Assembly: GCA_023362775.1 (NCBI GenBank)
Contig: JALMGJ010000015.1
Span: 23,215,001-23,279,000 of the forward strand
Length of the DNA: 64,000 bases
Direction: 5' to 3'
From: Charina bottae
Taxonomy: Eukaryota; Chordata; Lepidosauria; Squamata; Charinaidae
Shown: positions 10,751 to 22,608 of the stretch, piece after piece
How the letters are laid out: every line of letters starts with the position of its first letter
Numbering within the stretch: position 1 is the stretch's first letter
Notes under the pieces: model-generated
Database searches by the model: none
Told to the model about the DNA's origin: nothing
The model's input: only the letters and a program-made list of their open reading frames with translations
Program-made: the position numbers and the translations under genes

Positions 10751-12265
10751 TCTCAGGCACAACAAGATTGCCAAAGCTTGCTATTCCATTTTAAAACTTA
10801 AATCTGAAAACAATCCATAAATTAACAGTCCTAATCCGATCCAGTGGATTTTATTTGTATGCAACCATAGGGCTCTACAAAAGAAAAAGTCATACCCCAA
10901 AGCAATCTACAGCATCATTTACAGGTTAAATAAAACAGAACCGTTCCCCTTGCCATTTGCAGCATAAGAGTCTTGATCTAATTTTCTTGGAAGCGATTGT
11001 AAATAAATCCATCTGAGTTCTAACATAAATATCACTATTTGAAAGCAAGATACAAATTATTTCCAATGGTGTCTTTTCCAACCTTCTCCTGAACAAGGAG
11101 GGGAAAGAAGTATTTACAACATATGACAATGGCTGTGTCCGCACTTGAACCTAACCTGGCCAACTTTTTTTCTTCTGATGCGTCTCCATGATTTTGTGTT
11201 CCTTAAGCCCGTGAATGACACCAACTTCAGTTGTGTCATTCAGTAGCTGTGCTGGTGTTAAAATAGTATTTTCCCTCATCTTCTGACACCATCCAATGGC
11301 AGCCTCAGTGAGTAAAATCTGTTAGATTTCATCATCCAGTCTGTTGGAGGGAAGAATGGCATTAACGAGAAACAGTGGGAATAAAGGCAGGGTAAGATTG
11401 GCAATGAAACAGCACATTGTGGATGTGGAGGAGTAGAGAGCAATAGAACTCAGTAGCCAGGACAGGTGGATACTAAGCAATGTCTTCAACCTATAAAACT
11501 TCTGAGATACTACTTCTATTGGGGAAATTAAACAGAGAATACCAAAAGAAAATTAAACCAAAGTGAACTTTTATGCTGCGAACCAAAAGGGAGGTATCAC
11601 ACTACTCAGAAGAATCTCCACCCACCCAAAAAATGGGGGTGGGTGGGAGGAAGGTCCCAAATTAACAGGCAACTCTGAATTCCCTTTGGTTCAACAAGGA
11701 CTCAGCACACCAAATAATGTTAATATCTGCTAGAAATCAAAGCCAGAAGAGAGAAGGCATGGACCTGCTTAAATTCCTTAGGGCCCACATTGTATTGAAA
11801 ATGGGGGGCTGTCCTTGCCAAAGTCATTGCAAAGAAATTGCCAAAGAAACAAACTCAACTTTATTTCCCTTGTACAAGTAATGCATTGAACGTCTTTAAA
11901 AATCTAGGAATATATATATATATATTTAGGGATACATTCCCGAAATGGTGATTCTAAAGATAGCCACCACTGTAACTTGATATATAGCATTGATTGAACT
12001 TTGGCAAATACCTAGAAAGCTATTGTATGCACTAACAGAACGCATCTGTTTCTTTTCGCCTTCAATTATTTCAGTTTTGCTCAGTGACCCCCCACCCCCA
12101 CCCCGCCCCAAAAAAGAAGAAGTAATTTGGCTAGAAATTTCCAAAGAGGTCACAAAAGATAAGTTTAAATTGAAGAGAGGGAACTCCCTAAAAAAAAAAT
12201 CAGATTCACTCTATCGCCATCAGTGGTGATGATCGTTGAGTACTAATGTGGTGAAATAATAGTAA
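10751..12265. other. Unique sequence, nothing recognised
   Basis: No transposon recognised. A short AT run lies at about 11911-11927 and short poly-C and poly-A runs at 12090-12112. Frames are short and without domains. Confidence 0.45.
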
Positions 12266-12655
12266 TATTTATTTATTTATTAAATTTCTATGACTGCCCA
12301 TCTCCCCCTCAAGGATGGACTCTGGGCGGTTCACAGCCACAACAACATCATTAAAATACAATAAAAACACAATAAAAATATAAATACAATAAATATAATA
12401 AAAACCAAGTGGCAGGTGGTTCATACAGTGAAGCTGAACATATTTAAAATATTTATTATTAAAATAATAATAATATAATAATGATGATGATGATGATGAT
12501 GACGACGACGACTCTGGGTGGCTCACAACAATCAAAGAAAGAAATTACAATAAAATCAATGAAACTTAAAAAGTAAAGATAAAAGATGGAAAGCACGATG
12601 GAGTGAGAGGTCTTAGTCTCCGTCACCGAAGAACCAGGCCTTCGTGGCTCTTCCA
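12266..12655 (-). repeat. Two adjacent LINE 3' tails (CR1/L3-type)
   Basis: Two units in the same orientation. The first has an ATTTATTTATTTAT tail and TGCCCATCTCCCCCTCAAGG...GACTCTGGGCGGTTCAC (about 12266-12420). The second (about 12430-12655) has an AAT/GAT/GAC array in place of the tail and CTCTGGGTGGCTCACAAC, then CCTTCGTGGCTCTTCC. The second array reads GATGATGAT then GACGACGAC (12478-12512). Both match the 3' UTR joined to ORF2 at 39283. Confidence 0.7.
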
Positions 12656-12870
12656 AACAATAGCAAAGTGTTGGACTAAAAGCAGTGAGCTGCAGGTTCA
12701 AGACCATTATTCAGCTACAGAATCTCACTGGGTGACACGTTAGGCCAGTCACTAACTCCTACCTCACAGGGTTCCCATTTTGGTAGAAAACCGATGCAGG
12801 AAATGCTACTGTATATAGGCCTCCTGGAACTTCCAAAGGAAATATGGAATGTGGAACTTAAAATATAAAT
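12656..12870 (+). mobile_element. Old tRNA-type SINE fragment
   Basis: Contains TGGACTAAAAGCAGTGAGC, a weak B box AGGTTCAAGACC, CTCACTGGGTGACACG, GGCCAGTCACTAACTCCTAC and CTCACAGGGTT. This is the order of a Sauria-type SINE. It is much diverged and the tail is not clear. Confidence 0.5.
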
Positions 12871-12948
12871 ATAAGCACATACCTTTCAGAAAACAGAACT
12901 AAAAGCAATATTTTTATCTTTGTCTAAAGAGTGATGCTGCCTTGAGGA

Positions 12949-13243
12949 TCCCTTCTTCTTCTTCTTCTTCTTCTTCTTCTTCTTCTTCTTCTTCTTCTTC
13001 TTCTTCTTCTTCTTCTTCTTCTTCTTCTTCTTCTTCTTCTTCTTCTTCCTCTTCCTCTTCTTCTCCTCCTCCTCCTCCTCCTCCTCCTCTTCTTCTTCTT
13101 CCTCCTCCTCCTCCTCCTCCTCCTCCTCCTCCTCCTCCTCCTCCTCCTCCTCTTCTTCTTCTTCCTCCTCCTCCTCCTCCTCTTCTCCTCCTCCTCCTCC
13201 TCCTCCTCCTCCTCCTCCTCCTCCTCCTCCTCCCTTTTTTCTT
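12949..13243. repeat. 295-bp pure pyrimidine tract (TTC)n/(TCC)n
   Basis: Every base on the plus strand is C or T. It begins with about 90 bp of TTC units and alternates with blocks of TCC units. It gives large low-complexity frames of poly-Ser, poly-Pro and poly-Leu on one strand and poly-Arg or poly-Glu on the other; none is a gene. Long mirror-symmetric polypurine-polypyrimidine tracts can adopt triplex H-DNA. Confidence 0.97.
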
Positions 13244-13561
13244 GCACTGTAGATGACCTTGAGAGTCCTTGATGCTGCCTTTGGGGGGGATAGGAAAGGT
13301 CTATGCAGTCTTCAAGCACTGTCATCCTTAACTCTGATGAGCACTTAAACATAAATAAAAACAGCTTTTCTCTTCTGACTCGTCCTAACAAGGCCTAGCT
13401 GGGCCTCCCCTTAATCCAAGGGATTTCTGAAGCTTTTAGTTCTAACTAAGTAATTTGTAAGACTGTCTGTGATGCTGCCAACTCCGTGGTGACTGGATTT
13501 TTTGGTGGGTTCCCAGCCAGCTAATTAAAACCATGGGTTGGAAGGAACCATTCAAATGGAG
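13244..13561. other. Unique sequence, nothing recognised
   Basis: No repeat or domain recognised. Confidence 0.4.
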
Positions 13562-13595
13562 GTGTGTGTGTGTGTGTGTGCGCGCACACACACAC
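13562..13595. repeat. (GT)n-GCGC-(AC)n alternating purine-pyrimidine palindrome
   Basis: A GT run passes through GCGCGC into an AC run, so the tract is both strictly alternating purine-pyrimidine and self-complementary. Such sequence favours Z-DNA and can extrude as a cruciform. Confidence 0.9.
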
Positions 13596-14404
13596 CGTGC
13601 AAGCATGATGAAAAGAAATCTCCTTGAATCACACATTGAAGAAATTGTTTCCAAAACTGCTTTTTGGAAGAACTTAACATTGGCAAATGTATTCTGAGAA
13701 ACACTACTCAAAATAACATAAAACTTACATATGCCAAAAACAGACACCATACCTTGTAAAGGACACAGAATGTTCTCCCTAGCCAGCCGTGCTCAGAACA
13801 GAGATGTCGACCTTTTCAAATTCTCTGGGGCTGTTAAAATTAGCAAAATGCAAATCTGCCCTTTTACTGGCAAGTCTATTAAACGTTTGTCAAAAGAAAC
13901 CAAAGATTAGGCACGAAAAGAAAAGAAAGATGCCTGGATTAAGGATGTATGATTAATTCAACTTCCAAAATTAAGCAATACTGAAAAGGTTTGTGGGATT
14001 TCAGGCCAATTCAAATTGCTGGACTGCAAGGGTTCTGGGTCTGATCCAGAGAAATAAACCTTATCTCAAATCAACATATGAGAAAGAGCAAATGATAATG
14101 CCCAACATCTCAAAGGAGTACCAGCATCTTTCCCTTTCACCTCCCAATTTTCAGCCACAACCCATTAAGTTGTTGTAGATGCCTGTGGGTGGTTATTTAG
14201 GGGCACAGATCCCTCTCACATCATTTTCCGATTGTCACTTCATGGTCAGAAACAGGACTGGGCCAGTCCTTCACCCACCCATGCACAACTATCTTCAGTC
14301 ATCCCCTTCTTCCAGCTTGAGTGGTCTTGCTCTATCCCGCACAGGTCTTGGACAGGAAGAAGTGAGAAGATTGGAAGAATGTACCAACTGAAATATGATC
14401 AGCA
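13596..14404. other. Unique sequence, nothing recognised
   Basis: Frames of 60 to 100 codons overlap on both strands without a recognisable domain. Confidence 0.4.
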
Positions 14405-14525
14405 GCAGCTCTCCTGAATAAATGGCAGGAGTTTCTCCAGCCTCAGATGTAGATGCTGGAGACCAAATTTAGGACTTTCTGCATACAAAGCAGATATTCT
14501 ATCACTGAGCTAAGCTATGGCTCTC
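14405..14525 (-). mobile_element. Old tRNA-derived SINE head, different family
   Basis: On the minus strand it reads GCCATAGCTTAGCTCAGTGA, then TCTGCTTTGTATGCAGAAAG, a degraded B-box region, and CTCCAGCATCTACATC. This is the widespread squamate SINE whose head resembles GCTCAGTGGTAGAGCA followed by CTTTGCATGCAGAAGG. It differs from the two SINE families that dominate the window. Confidence 0.6.
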
Positions 14526-15607
14526 CTTCTTAGTAAGCCAACTCAGCTTTTTCTATATAACAGACACAGGATCCACAGTGGGAAACAGCAATAGGGGTGT
14601 TGTTAAGCGTCTGTGCAAACTCTTGTTGCATTTAAAACCAATGTGGGCCAATGATGAAATGAAACAAAAATATAATCCATGCAACGTGATTCATTCCCAT
14701 CCCAGAGAACACATGTTTAAACAGATGTCTGCTAAATGGAAAATACAACATGGTTTAAGGGATTATTTAAAGCATTAAAAGGTGGGGAACCAAGTATTTG
14801 GGTGTATGGTTGTGAAAAGTTGAAGGGAAGATTTATTGATGTTTTGCTTGGATTGGTATCTTCCATCTGTCTTAATGGCTGGCAAAATGGTGTGTACTGT
14901 ACTCTTCAGCACAGCTCAGTTCTTGATGGGGATAAGTTGAGATATTCTGCTGCCTCTTTCTCCATGCAGAAAGATAAAAGAGATGCAAACAACTTCTCAA
15001 CAGGTTTACGCATTGTCCCAAGAATGTGTAAGATGGATCACTTGCTCACCTCCAAGATTAGAGAAAGAGTTCCGAATTCTGCAGGGGAGATTTGATCCTT
15101 ATATCCCTGTGGAAAGTCCAATAGCTTCCCTGATTGAATCCTTCCATATGATCTTCTGGACAGGTAGAACTGAATTTACAAGTCTGGTAAGAACATCTCA
15201 AGAAGGCCTGCTGAGTGTCCCCCTTCCATATGAGGTCTGGAACAAATGGATCCCATAGCAGGCCTTATCTGGAATGGCCCCCTGCTTTAGAACGCCCCCC
15301 CCCCAAGAGATGTGCAGCCCAATCCTTCCTGCCATGTCAAAAACCAAAACAAAACACCACCATTAAAAAAACCCTGTTCTGCCAGACTTTGAACCCAAGT
15401 TGATAGCTTAGATCTTGGAATGGGTTGCTTAATCTGATATGTTGCTTTTTGATCCAGTGTATTGACAATCACTAGTGGTATGAGGGAAGATGTACTCCAT
15501 CTTAACTGCAGGACAATAAGGTAGAGAAAAGGTATTACACCTTGATTATCACTACTACACCTTCACTATGGGGTGGTATTGAAATTATTCTAACAGCCAT
15601 TAAAAAC
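14526..15607. other. Unique sequence, nothing recognised
   Basis: The longest frame is 119 codons (14736-15095), overlapped in another frame by 91 codons. Neither shows a domain. A poly-C run is at 15295-15304. Confidence 0.4.
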
Positions 15608-15791
15608 AAGAAGGAAGGAAGGAAGGAAGGAAGGAAGGAAGGAAGGAAGGAAGGAAGGAAGGAAGGAAGGAAGGAAGGAAGGAAAAAGGGAAGGGAAGGG
15701 AAGGGAAGGGAAGGGAAGGGAAGGGAAGGGAAGGGAAGGGAAGGGAAGGGAAGGGAAGGGAAGGGAAGGGAAGGGAAGGGAAGGGAGAAAG
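15608..15791. repeat. 184-bp purine tract: (GGAA)n then (AAGGG)n
   Basis: GGAA units (15610-15683) switch to about twenty AAGGG pentamers (15686-15786). The whole run is purine on the plus strand. It encodes low-complexity Lys/Glu/Gly/Arg frames on one strand and Leu/Pro/Ser/Phe frames on the other, which are not genes. Confidence 0.97.
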
Positions 15792-16996
15792 TCAGGGATA
15801 ACACACTGATCAAATGTATAATAACCAAAGTCAGCCAAGTAATTTTGGCAGCCAAGGCAGAAATTCTCTTCCTTTTCCCCAGCAGTAACAATGCAACTCC
15901 AACCAACTGAGTAACAAACAATTCACTGCCCTTTCATGACATCCAAAACCACATTTTGCCCAGAGATAAGTCAGCTCTATATCCCTTCTGAATAAGAACG
16001 CAGAGAAATATTTTAAACAGCTTTTTACAATGCATGTTTCTGCAAGCAAACTTGTGAATATTCCCCTTGTGCATTTATTTCCCCAATCTACATTAGCTCT
16101 TAGAGATAAACATTCATTTTTATGAACTGTATTTATTTCAGAAGGAGCCGATAAGCTTCCTCTTTGGACACTTCAGCCTTGTATATACAATCAAAGTCAG
16201 CTTAAGTGAGTGTGACCCCCACCAAAAATAAGTGTTACCAAAAAGTGTGTCTCAGCCTTTCAGACGGACCTTGCTGATTATTTAATTAATTAATGGCTGT
16301 TATTGCTGGAGGCAAACTCCTAGCAAATCATCCCTCCAAGGTGCAATGAAAACAAAATGATCCCGTGCACACAAACCTTAGTTCCACTGCCTAAAATAAT
16401 AATTCAGCCTACTGCCAGGGGAACACAGCACTTCCTGTGAGTGTTTCAACTCACAGCCTCCCAAAAATAGCACAGAGACTGTTCGCACCTGCACTTTTCC
16501 ACATTTCCTCACTAACAACAAGGAGATTAATGGATTCCATTCAGAGCGGACCTTTTATGACCCCATTTATGAAGTTGGGGGATCCTCAGGAAATAGTTTG
16601 CTAATCCAGATCTTGATAAACGCTTGTTTCTTTGCAATATATTCAAAACGTAGGATCAAAACAAAGAGAAAGGGCTTTCTATGTGCCAAAAGGTACAACT
16701 AGATATTCCAAGGAGGAGCAATAGGCTACAGAAGAGATCAGGAAAGAAAGTTCTGGGATCCTTAATACCACTTTGTAGGATCTCCGGGTCAGTTTGAGAA
16801 CTAAAGATGGTAACTGAGGGCATCTCTTGTGGGGGAGGTAGAAAAGAGAGGGGCTGGGGCTACATGTGATGCATGTAATCAGGGCTTTAATCTAGCAGTT
16901 GCAGCCCCCATCTTGACTTTCTCAGCCCCTCCTGTAGATGCCCAGCAAAGGGTCTGTCTGAAATGTCATGATTAATGTTTGGCTATATCAAACCTA
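15792..16996. other. Repeat-free block, candidate conserved non-coding sequence
   Basis: No transposon or microsatellite is recognisable. The part 16050-16680 has many homeodomain-like TTAATTAATTAA and TAATAATAATT motifs, a CACCTG E-box (about 16487) and a CCATTTATGAAG segment, and has stayed free of insertions. That is compatible with a constrained regulatory element, but it is an impression and not a measurement. Confidence 0.25.
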
Positions 16997-17320
16997 ATTG
17001 GGCGTGGTGGCTCAGCGGGTAAGACGCCAGGCTTGTAGATCACAAGTTCAGAGGTTCTAATCCCTAGCCCAGCGTGCGGAGTGAGCTCCCGCACTCGCCC
17101 CAGCTCTTGCCAACCTAGCAATTCGAAAGCATGCAAATGCAAGTAGATTAATAGGTACCACTTCGGTGGGATGGTAACAGCGTTCCACGCGCATCATGCG
17201 GCCACATGACCGTGGAAGCGTCTTCGGACAGCGCTGGCTCTTCGGCTAACAAACGGAGATGAGCACCGGCCCCTAGAGTCGGACACGACTGCACAAACGT
17301 GCGGGGGGAACCTTTACCTT
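16997..17320 (+). mobile_element. Bov-B-tailed tRNA SINE (SINE A), near full length
   Basis: tRNA-derived head with A box TGGCTCAGCGGG and B box AGGTTCTAATCC, an internal body (CTCTTGCCAACCTAGCAATT, ATGCAAATGCAAGTAGAT, GTAACAGCGTTCCACGCG, GAGATGAGCACCGGCCCC), and a 3' end with GAGTCGGACACGACTG and AACCTTTACCTTTA. The AGTCGGACACGACTG segment matches the 3' end of Bov-B LINEs, as in Sauria SINEs, implying trans-mobilisation by Bov-B. TSDs TATATCAAACCTA lie at 16984-16996 and 17321-17333. The head would be the pol III promoter; it is not a functional tRNA gene. Confidence 0.93.
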
Positions 17321-17333
17321 TATATCAAACCTA

Positions 17334-19411
17334 GATGTCCTTCATTTGAGACATTGGCCTCCAAGGGGGAAAATACATTGCCCTGTTTCTGTCTCTGCTC
17401 AAAGATCCTCTCCTTTCTACACAATTTCCTAAGTGTGACCAAGCTCCTAAATCTTATTCTACTGCTGTGATTTTAAATGTTCCTCTCCATCTGCCTGGTA
17501 TGCATCCATGCATTTATTCAACCGTAAGTCTATGTTAATATTGTACTTTGTTAGGTTATGGTTTTGTTTTACCAACCTGCTAACCACTCAGCGGGAACAT
17601 AGAGGTGGATTTTTTGTAAAAAAAAATGTAATAAGAAATAAATAACACTTAAAAAACAAACTAAAAAGAGTTTGGGCAAAGCCCCCACTGAAGTGGTTAA
17701 AAATAAAAAGGAGGCCTTTGAGGCCGTTGGCGAGACTCCCATGCCCCAAAAACGCTTGTTTTGGAAAGTGTGGCCAAGGTCCACCACAGTTCCTGAAGGC
17801 CTATGGGCTGGGAATTAACTCTGCCCCCAGTGGAAGCTATTTGGAAACCAGCAACATCTGGAGCTAGAAAGATAACTCCTGGTTCTGGAACACAGCTGCC
17901 TTGACTAATGAAGTCCAAAGGACCTTCTGGGACAATGGACATTTTAGGCCATAGCTCTATCCATCCAAGCTGGCTGTTGGGCTTTTCCAAATTTATAAGG
18001 ATTTCCAACAAAACCTCTCCTCTCTTGGATAAGTTTCCCTGTGTGATTTCACAGAGTGAAATATGAACGGCAATCAATATGGGAGGTCACTTTTAATTCA
18101 GATTTATTTTATGGAGCAAGTCAGCTGTTGTTTGGAAAGTACAGACCAGAGGTCCATAACATAAAACAATGTATTTGCAGACATAGCCCCCTTAGTGCAC
18201 ATGTTTCTCTCCCCACCTGACTATTCTTTAAAATCTTTGGATCGAAAAATAAAATGGATGGGAAGTTGAAAGCCTGCTTCTGGCTAGATCTTTGTTTCCA
18301 AGAATGCCTCAGGGATCCATCTTGGCATTCTTAGAAAATAAAATGGGCTGGGCAAAGCATTGGCCAGTGCTTTGCCTGGAAGTGTGCCCATCCAGCCCAG
18401 AAAAAAAATTCTAAAGGTAAGCTGGGATATTAAAATATATCTTGAGAGACAGGAGTGGGCAATGGGGAGAAATCTCCCAATTGGTCTTCCAGAAAATCAG
18501 TGTTATGTTTTGTGACTGGCCACATCCATGAGAGAAATAAATCTTTGAACAGGTAAATCCCTCCCATGGCAGCCATTGCTAACACAGTGTCTGTGACAGG
18601 GGTTCAAAATTCCCAAGTGCAAAATGTTTGCCTTCTCTGGTGCCCGCAGGTCTTATCTCCAAAGCTATCAAGTCTTCCACCACAAACAAAACTCAACCAT
18701 TGGGTTGTCTGGTTCCAAATTGGACACATGAATTGCCTTGATGCTTCCAAAAAGCTCCACAATTCATCATTCTTGGATCATCATATAGAAGTTAAGAAAA
18801 AGGGCCCCCGCCCCACCCCAAAAAATAAGTTTGCACAATTTCTGAAAAAGTCTGAGTCATTGTTTGGAAGTGGAAAGATTTGGCCCACAATGGGGCAATT
18901 GAGACAACAGCAAGCTCGCCACCCCTCAAAGAACTAATTAAATATTTCTCGGTAATTATAAAGTCTTAAGGTGGTGGATTTAAAGATTGTTTCGCAGTTG
19001 AAAGGATCATTTGCAAAGGATAAACTAGCTTCTCCCAACAGTGTGCCTGGCTCCTCTTATATATTATGAGTTTGTTACTCTTCATGCCAAGCTAAATATG
19101 TATAATTAAGTTTGGGAGGCAGGGCCCTATTTAAAAAAAGAAAGAAAGAAAAGCACACTTGAGTTTCAGGATAAATACAGTAGAACTGTTCCTTGATATA
19201 TTAAAAACAAGTGCTAATTAAGGAGCTTATAAAGTCATGCCAAATTACAGTAAAAGAACAAAGCGCAGGTGATTGCTGAAGTATTTGTTTATGTTCTGAA
19301 AATTCATTTGTGAATATGACACAAGCTGAAACATTTCACCACTTCCCAGCATTAATGTAATTTCACACTTTTCTAACAAGAAATGCCTACCAGATTCATT
19401 CAAGATAAAGA
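17334..19411. other. Unique sequence, nothing recognised
   Basis: No transposon recognised. Frames of 126 codons (17697-18077, minus) and 123 codons (18566-18937, plus) are among the longest non-repetitive ones in the window, but I recognise no domain and see no splice or promoter context, so I treat them as chance. Confidence 0.4.
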
Positions 19412-19490
19412 GGAAGGAAGGAAGGAAGGAAGGAAGGAAGGAAGGAAGGAAGGAAGGAAGGAAGGAAGGAAGGAAGGAAGGAAGGAAGGA

Positions 19491-19521
<31 letters not shown>
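19412..19521. repeat. (GGAA)n then (GGCA)n microsatellite
   Basis: About twenty AAGG units change abruptly to about seven CAGG units, consistent with one A-to-C change spread by slippage. Confidence 0.96.
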
Positions 19522-19522
<1 letters not shown>

Positions 19523-21041
19523 AAGATAGAGATAAATAAATAAATAAAAACTTGCAGAGGAACAAGCTTGGGTACACAGTTCTGTTCTTCATTTCACATC
19601 TTCTCTCTGATTAAATCTAAGCTATTGAAATTAGGAACAGCGATTATGGGATTTTGTCTCCATTGTTAACTTGAGATTTTGCAAAATGTTATTTACAACG
19701 TAAGTGGAAATGGAGTGAAATAAGGCCACAGTGAGAAGGGGAAACTGCACTTTCGTAACTAAATACTAGAAACAGATACTGAACATGGGATTGCAATTTC
19801 ACACACAGGGACAATTCTTTACAATCTGGACCCCCTTCGGTTCAAGATATGATGGCAAAATTCAAGGCTATCAAAAGGACGAATGTTCATGGTGTGTGAT
19901 GTCATGGCCCTGAAACAAGATTTGGCACAGCCATAATAGCCAGGCAATTGCAGATATGTGCTTGGTGAAGAAAGAGGGTGTTATATTTTGATGGCTGCTC
20001 ACCAGATCTGAAATTTAAGATTAGAGATATCCTTGAGTGATTCCCTGCACAACTGTATGATTATTCCCCCACAACTGTTATTATTATTATTTTCTTGAAA
20101 TAAATCTACAGAGAGGGAACAGCTCAGTGATAGGCAACTGAATAAAGCTACCAGTTCAATCTAAAGTTATCGAATCCTCTTCTCCTTGGGACCTTCGAAG
20201 GTCTTCATCATGGGCGCAGACCAACTAACGGTCTCAGTTAAGAAGAGATTTTTACAAGAGCCCAACGTCATTCTGAGTTTCCAGTTGTCTATTTCCAAAG
20301 TTCAATTTAAAGAAATGTCAGGAGGCAAGGAAGGACCCCAGAAACAATCCCATGGTAACTGAGCAGGCTCAACATTCATGCAAGCGATTGTTCAGAAAGA
20401 TAAATGGATTGGCAACAAATTGGGTGGGACAATCTCGAACAAGAGCAAGTTTTTTGGGATGGTGGACACCGCACAACATTTTGTTACTATTCCACACTTG
20501 TCATGATTAATAGCCGTTTATAATCATCTAACGCCAATTATTCATGAAGTTGTCTAATTTCTTTCAAAGCCAGTAACAACATGTGTTCCACCTCTGATGG
20601 AATGGGATGGAACACACATGTTCATATTTGCAAAAAGTTTGAAACGGAGCTCAGTTTGATAACTAAATAAAGATCTAAAGCCTATCTGCCTCTCGTACCA
20701 TAAACCACATTTTGGATTACTTCATCTTCTATATTCTTGGGGTTAAGGATTTGTCCCCTTCAAGGTAAATAATAATCCTCTCCAGTCAAAACTATTATTT
20801 TTGTACCACACACATGAATGTGCTATGACGCCGAGAGAAAGGGAGGTATGAAACCTACAATGAGCAATGACCATCCTAAATTATGATGCTCAAGGGCAAC
20901 ATATTCCACAAGACAGAACTGAAACATGCTGGCTGGGTTTCACCTTTGGGGTGGGGATGATGGGAATTGTACCCCCTGTACAATACCACTTAGAGGGAGG
21001 TGTGTCTGTTGGGTGAAAAAGATAAGTGATATGTCTGGATA
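19522..21041. other. Unique sequence, nothing recognised
   Basis: No transposon recognised, apart from a TTATTATTATTATTTT run near 20081. Confidence 0.4.
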
Positions 21042-21462
21042 CAGTTAGTCCTCACTTAACGATCGGAATTGGGACACAATTGGGACCAGAATTTCGGTTG
21101 TTAAGTGAAGCGGTCATTAAGCGAATCCAACCCGATTTACAACCTTTTTTTGTGGCAGTTGTTAAGCAAATCACTGTGGGCATTAAGCAAATCACGTGGT
21201 TATTAAGCGAATAATGCGGTTCCCCATTGATTTTGCTTGCCAGAAGCCGGCTGGGGAGGTTGAAAATGGCGATCACGTGACCACAGCACGCTGCAACAGT
21301 CATAAATGGAAACCGGTTGCCAAGCACCCAAACTGTGATCACATGACTGCGGGGACCCTGCAACAGTCATAAGTGTGAGGACTAGTTGTAAGTTGTTTTT
21401 TTCAGCACTGTCGTAAGTCCAAACTGTCACTAAATGAATGGTTGTTAAGCGAGGACTACCTG
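21042..21462. mobile_element. Mariner/Tigger-type non-autonomous DNA transposon
   Basis: Left end CAGTTAGTCCTCACTTAACG and right end GTTAAGCGAGGACTACCTG are inverted repeats, each flanked by TA (21040-21041 and 21463-21464), the target of Tc1/mariner elements. Inside are repeated GTTAAGCAAATCAC and ATTAAGCGAAT motifs plus two copies of GCAACAGTCATAA. The body is 421 bp with no transposase. The element is common in squamate DNA in my recollection; the exact family is not assigned. Confidence 0.8.
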
Positions 21463-21464
21463 TA

Positions 21465-22480
21465 TATAGCATGACCTTTTGATAAGAGACTCTGGAAATT
21501 AATGGCAGGAGCCTGTCCATTATTATCTAGTTAGCGAGTGAAAAAAGATGCAGTAATAAAAGAACCTTGATTGCATCCAACAGAGGTGGCCCTGATGGTC
21601 AAAATATGCAAAGACCAACAGAAATAAGGATGCTCTTTTTGGAAAAGCCTTTGAAGGGTTCCATGATGTGCCTTTTTTCTCATCAACTTGATCTGTATTT
21701 CTGAAGTTGAAAACAAAGTAGATTTGGCTGGAAGCTGGTGACATTTTTCTCCTCGACAGCTGAAGGAAGTGTGCTGACCACCATTCAGGATATCTGGAAA
21801 TTGGCAGATCCTTTCTCTTCCTTGATGTTCCTCACCGAAAGTCATTTGTTTACTCTACAAAAGCTGATTCCTCCTTGACAAGTGTCCTAACTAGAGAAGC
21901 TATTGGCTGACAGGAGATATTCTCTGGCTTTCTTCTAGGGGAATGTTTGAGTTGTACCTTCACTGCAGGAACTGAATATGTTAATTCTGTGCTTAGATAC
22001 TCATGTGTGTGCTTAGAAAAGAACAATTGGCAGGAAGGAGATCATCAAACATGCAGACCATTTTACAGAATCAGTACTGTTGGAGAGAAGCCTCAAATAT
22101 GTCTGAAGCTCTGTTCTGGGCCTGACCATTTGGACCATAGCTGATAGCAGTTCTCCAAAGCCTTTTGCTGAAATCTTTCCTACATCTTCTGCTCAAGATA
22201 ATTGAAACCAGACATGGTGGGAATCACCCTAGAGATCTTGTTCCACCACTGAGTAAGAACCACACCCTCATGTACAGTTTCTCCTAGCTAGATTTACCCA
22301 ACTCAGTTAAATGGAGATTCTCTCACCTTTTCATTGTTGTAACTCAGACCGTTTCTGACTTTTTCCAGTTCCTCATACAAACATTTGGTTTTTCCTGTCA
22401 GAATTATATTTTTAAAAATTGGTTTGTTCAGACAGAATTGTAAAACCACAAAAAACAACAGTTGGAATCTGGGGGTGTTT
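21465..22480. other. Unique sequence, nothing recognised
   Basis: Overlapping minus-strand frames at 21523-21845 have no domain. Confidence 0.4.
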
Positions 22481-22608
22481 AAAGGTAAAGGTTCCCCCCG
22501 CACATTTGTGCAGTCGTGTCCGACTCTAGGGGCCGGTGCTCATCTCCATTTCTTAGCCGAAGAGCCAGCGTTGTTGGAAGATGCTTCCATGGTCATGTGG
22601 CTGGCATG
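22481..22608 (-). mobile_element. SINE A, 5'-truncated
   Basis: Only the 3' part is present, from AAAGGTAAAGGTTCCCCCC through GTCGTGTCCGACTCTAGG and GTGCTCATCTCC to the CATGTGGCTGGCATG region. The tRNA head is absent. Confidence 0.9.

Noticed and set aside
12924..13391. 155-codon Arg/Glu/Lys-rich frame and the opposed Ser/Pro/Leu frame
   Set aside because: Translation of the pyrimidine microsatellite; all frames are open because the tract lacks stop codons.
15535..15921. Repetitive frames of up to 128 codons (PFPSL and KEGRKEGR type)
   Set aside because: Translation of the AAGG/AAGGG array; no unique domain at either side.
17697..18077. 126-codon minus-strand frame without low complexity
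   Set aside because: No recognised motif and no neighbouring exon-like sites; reported only as unsupported.
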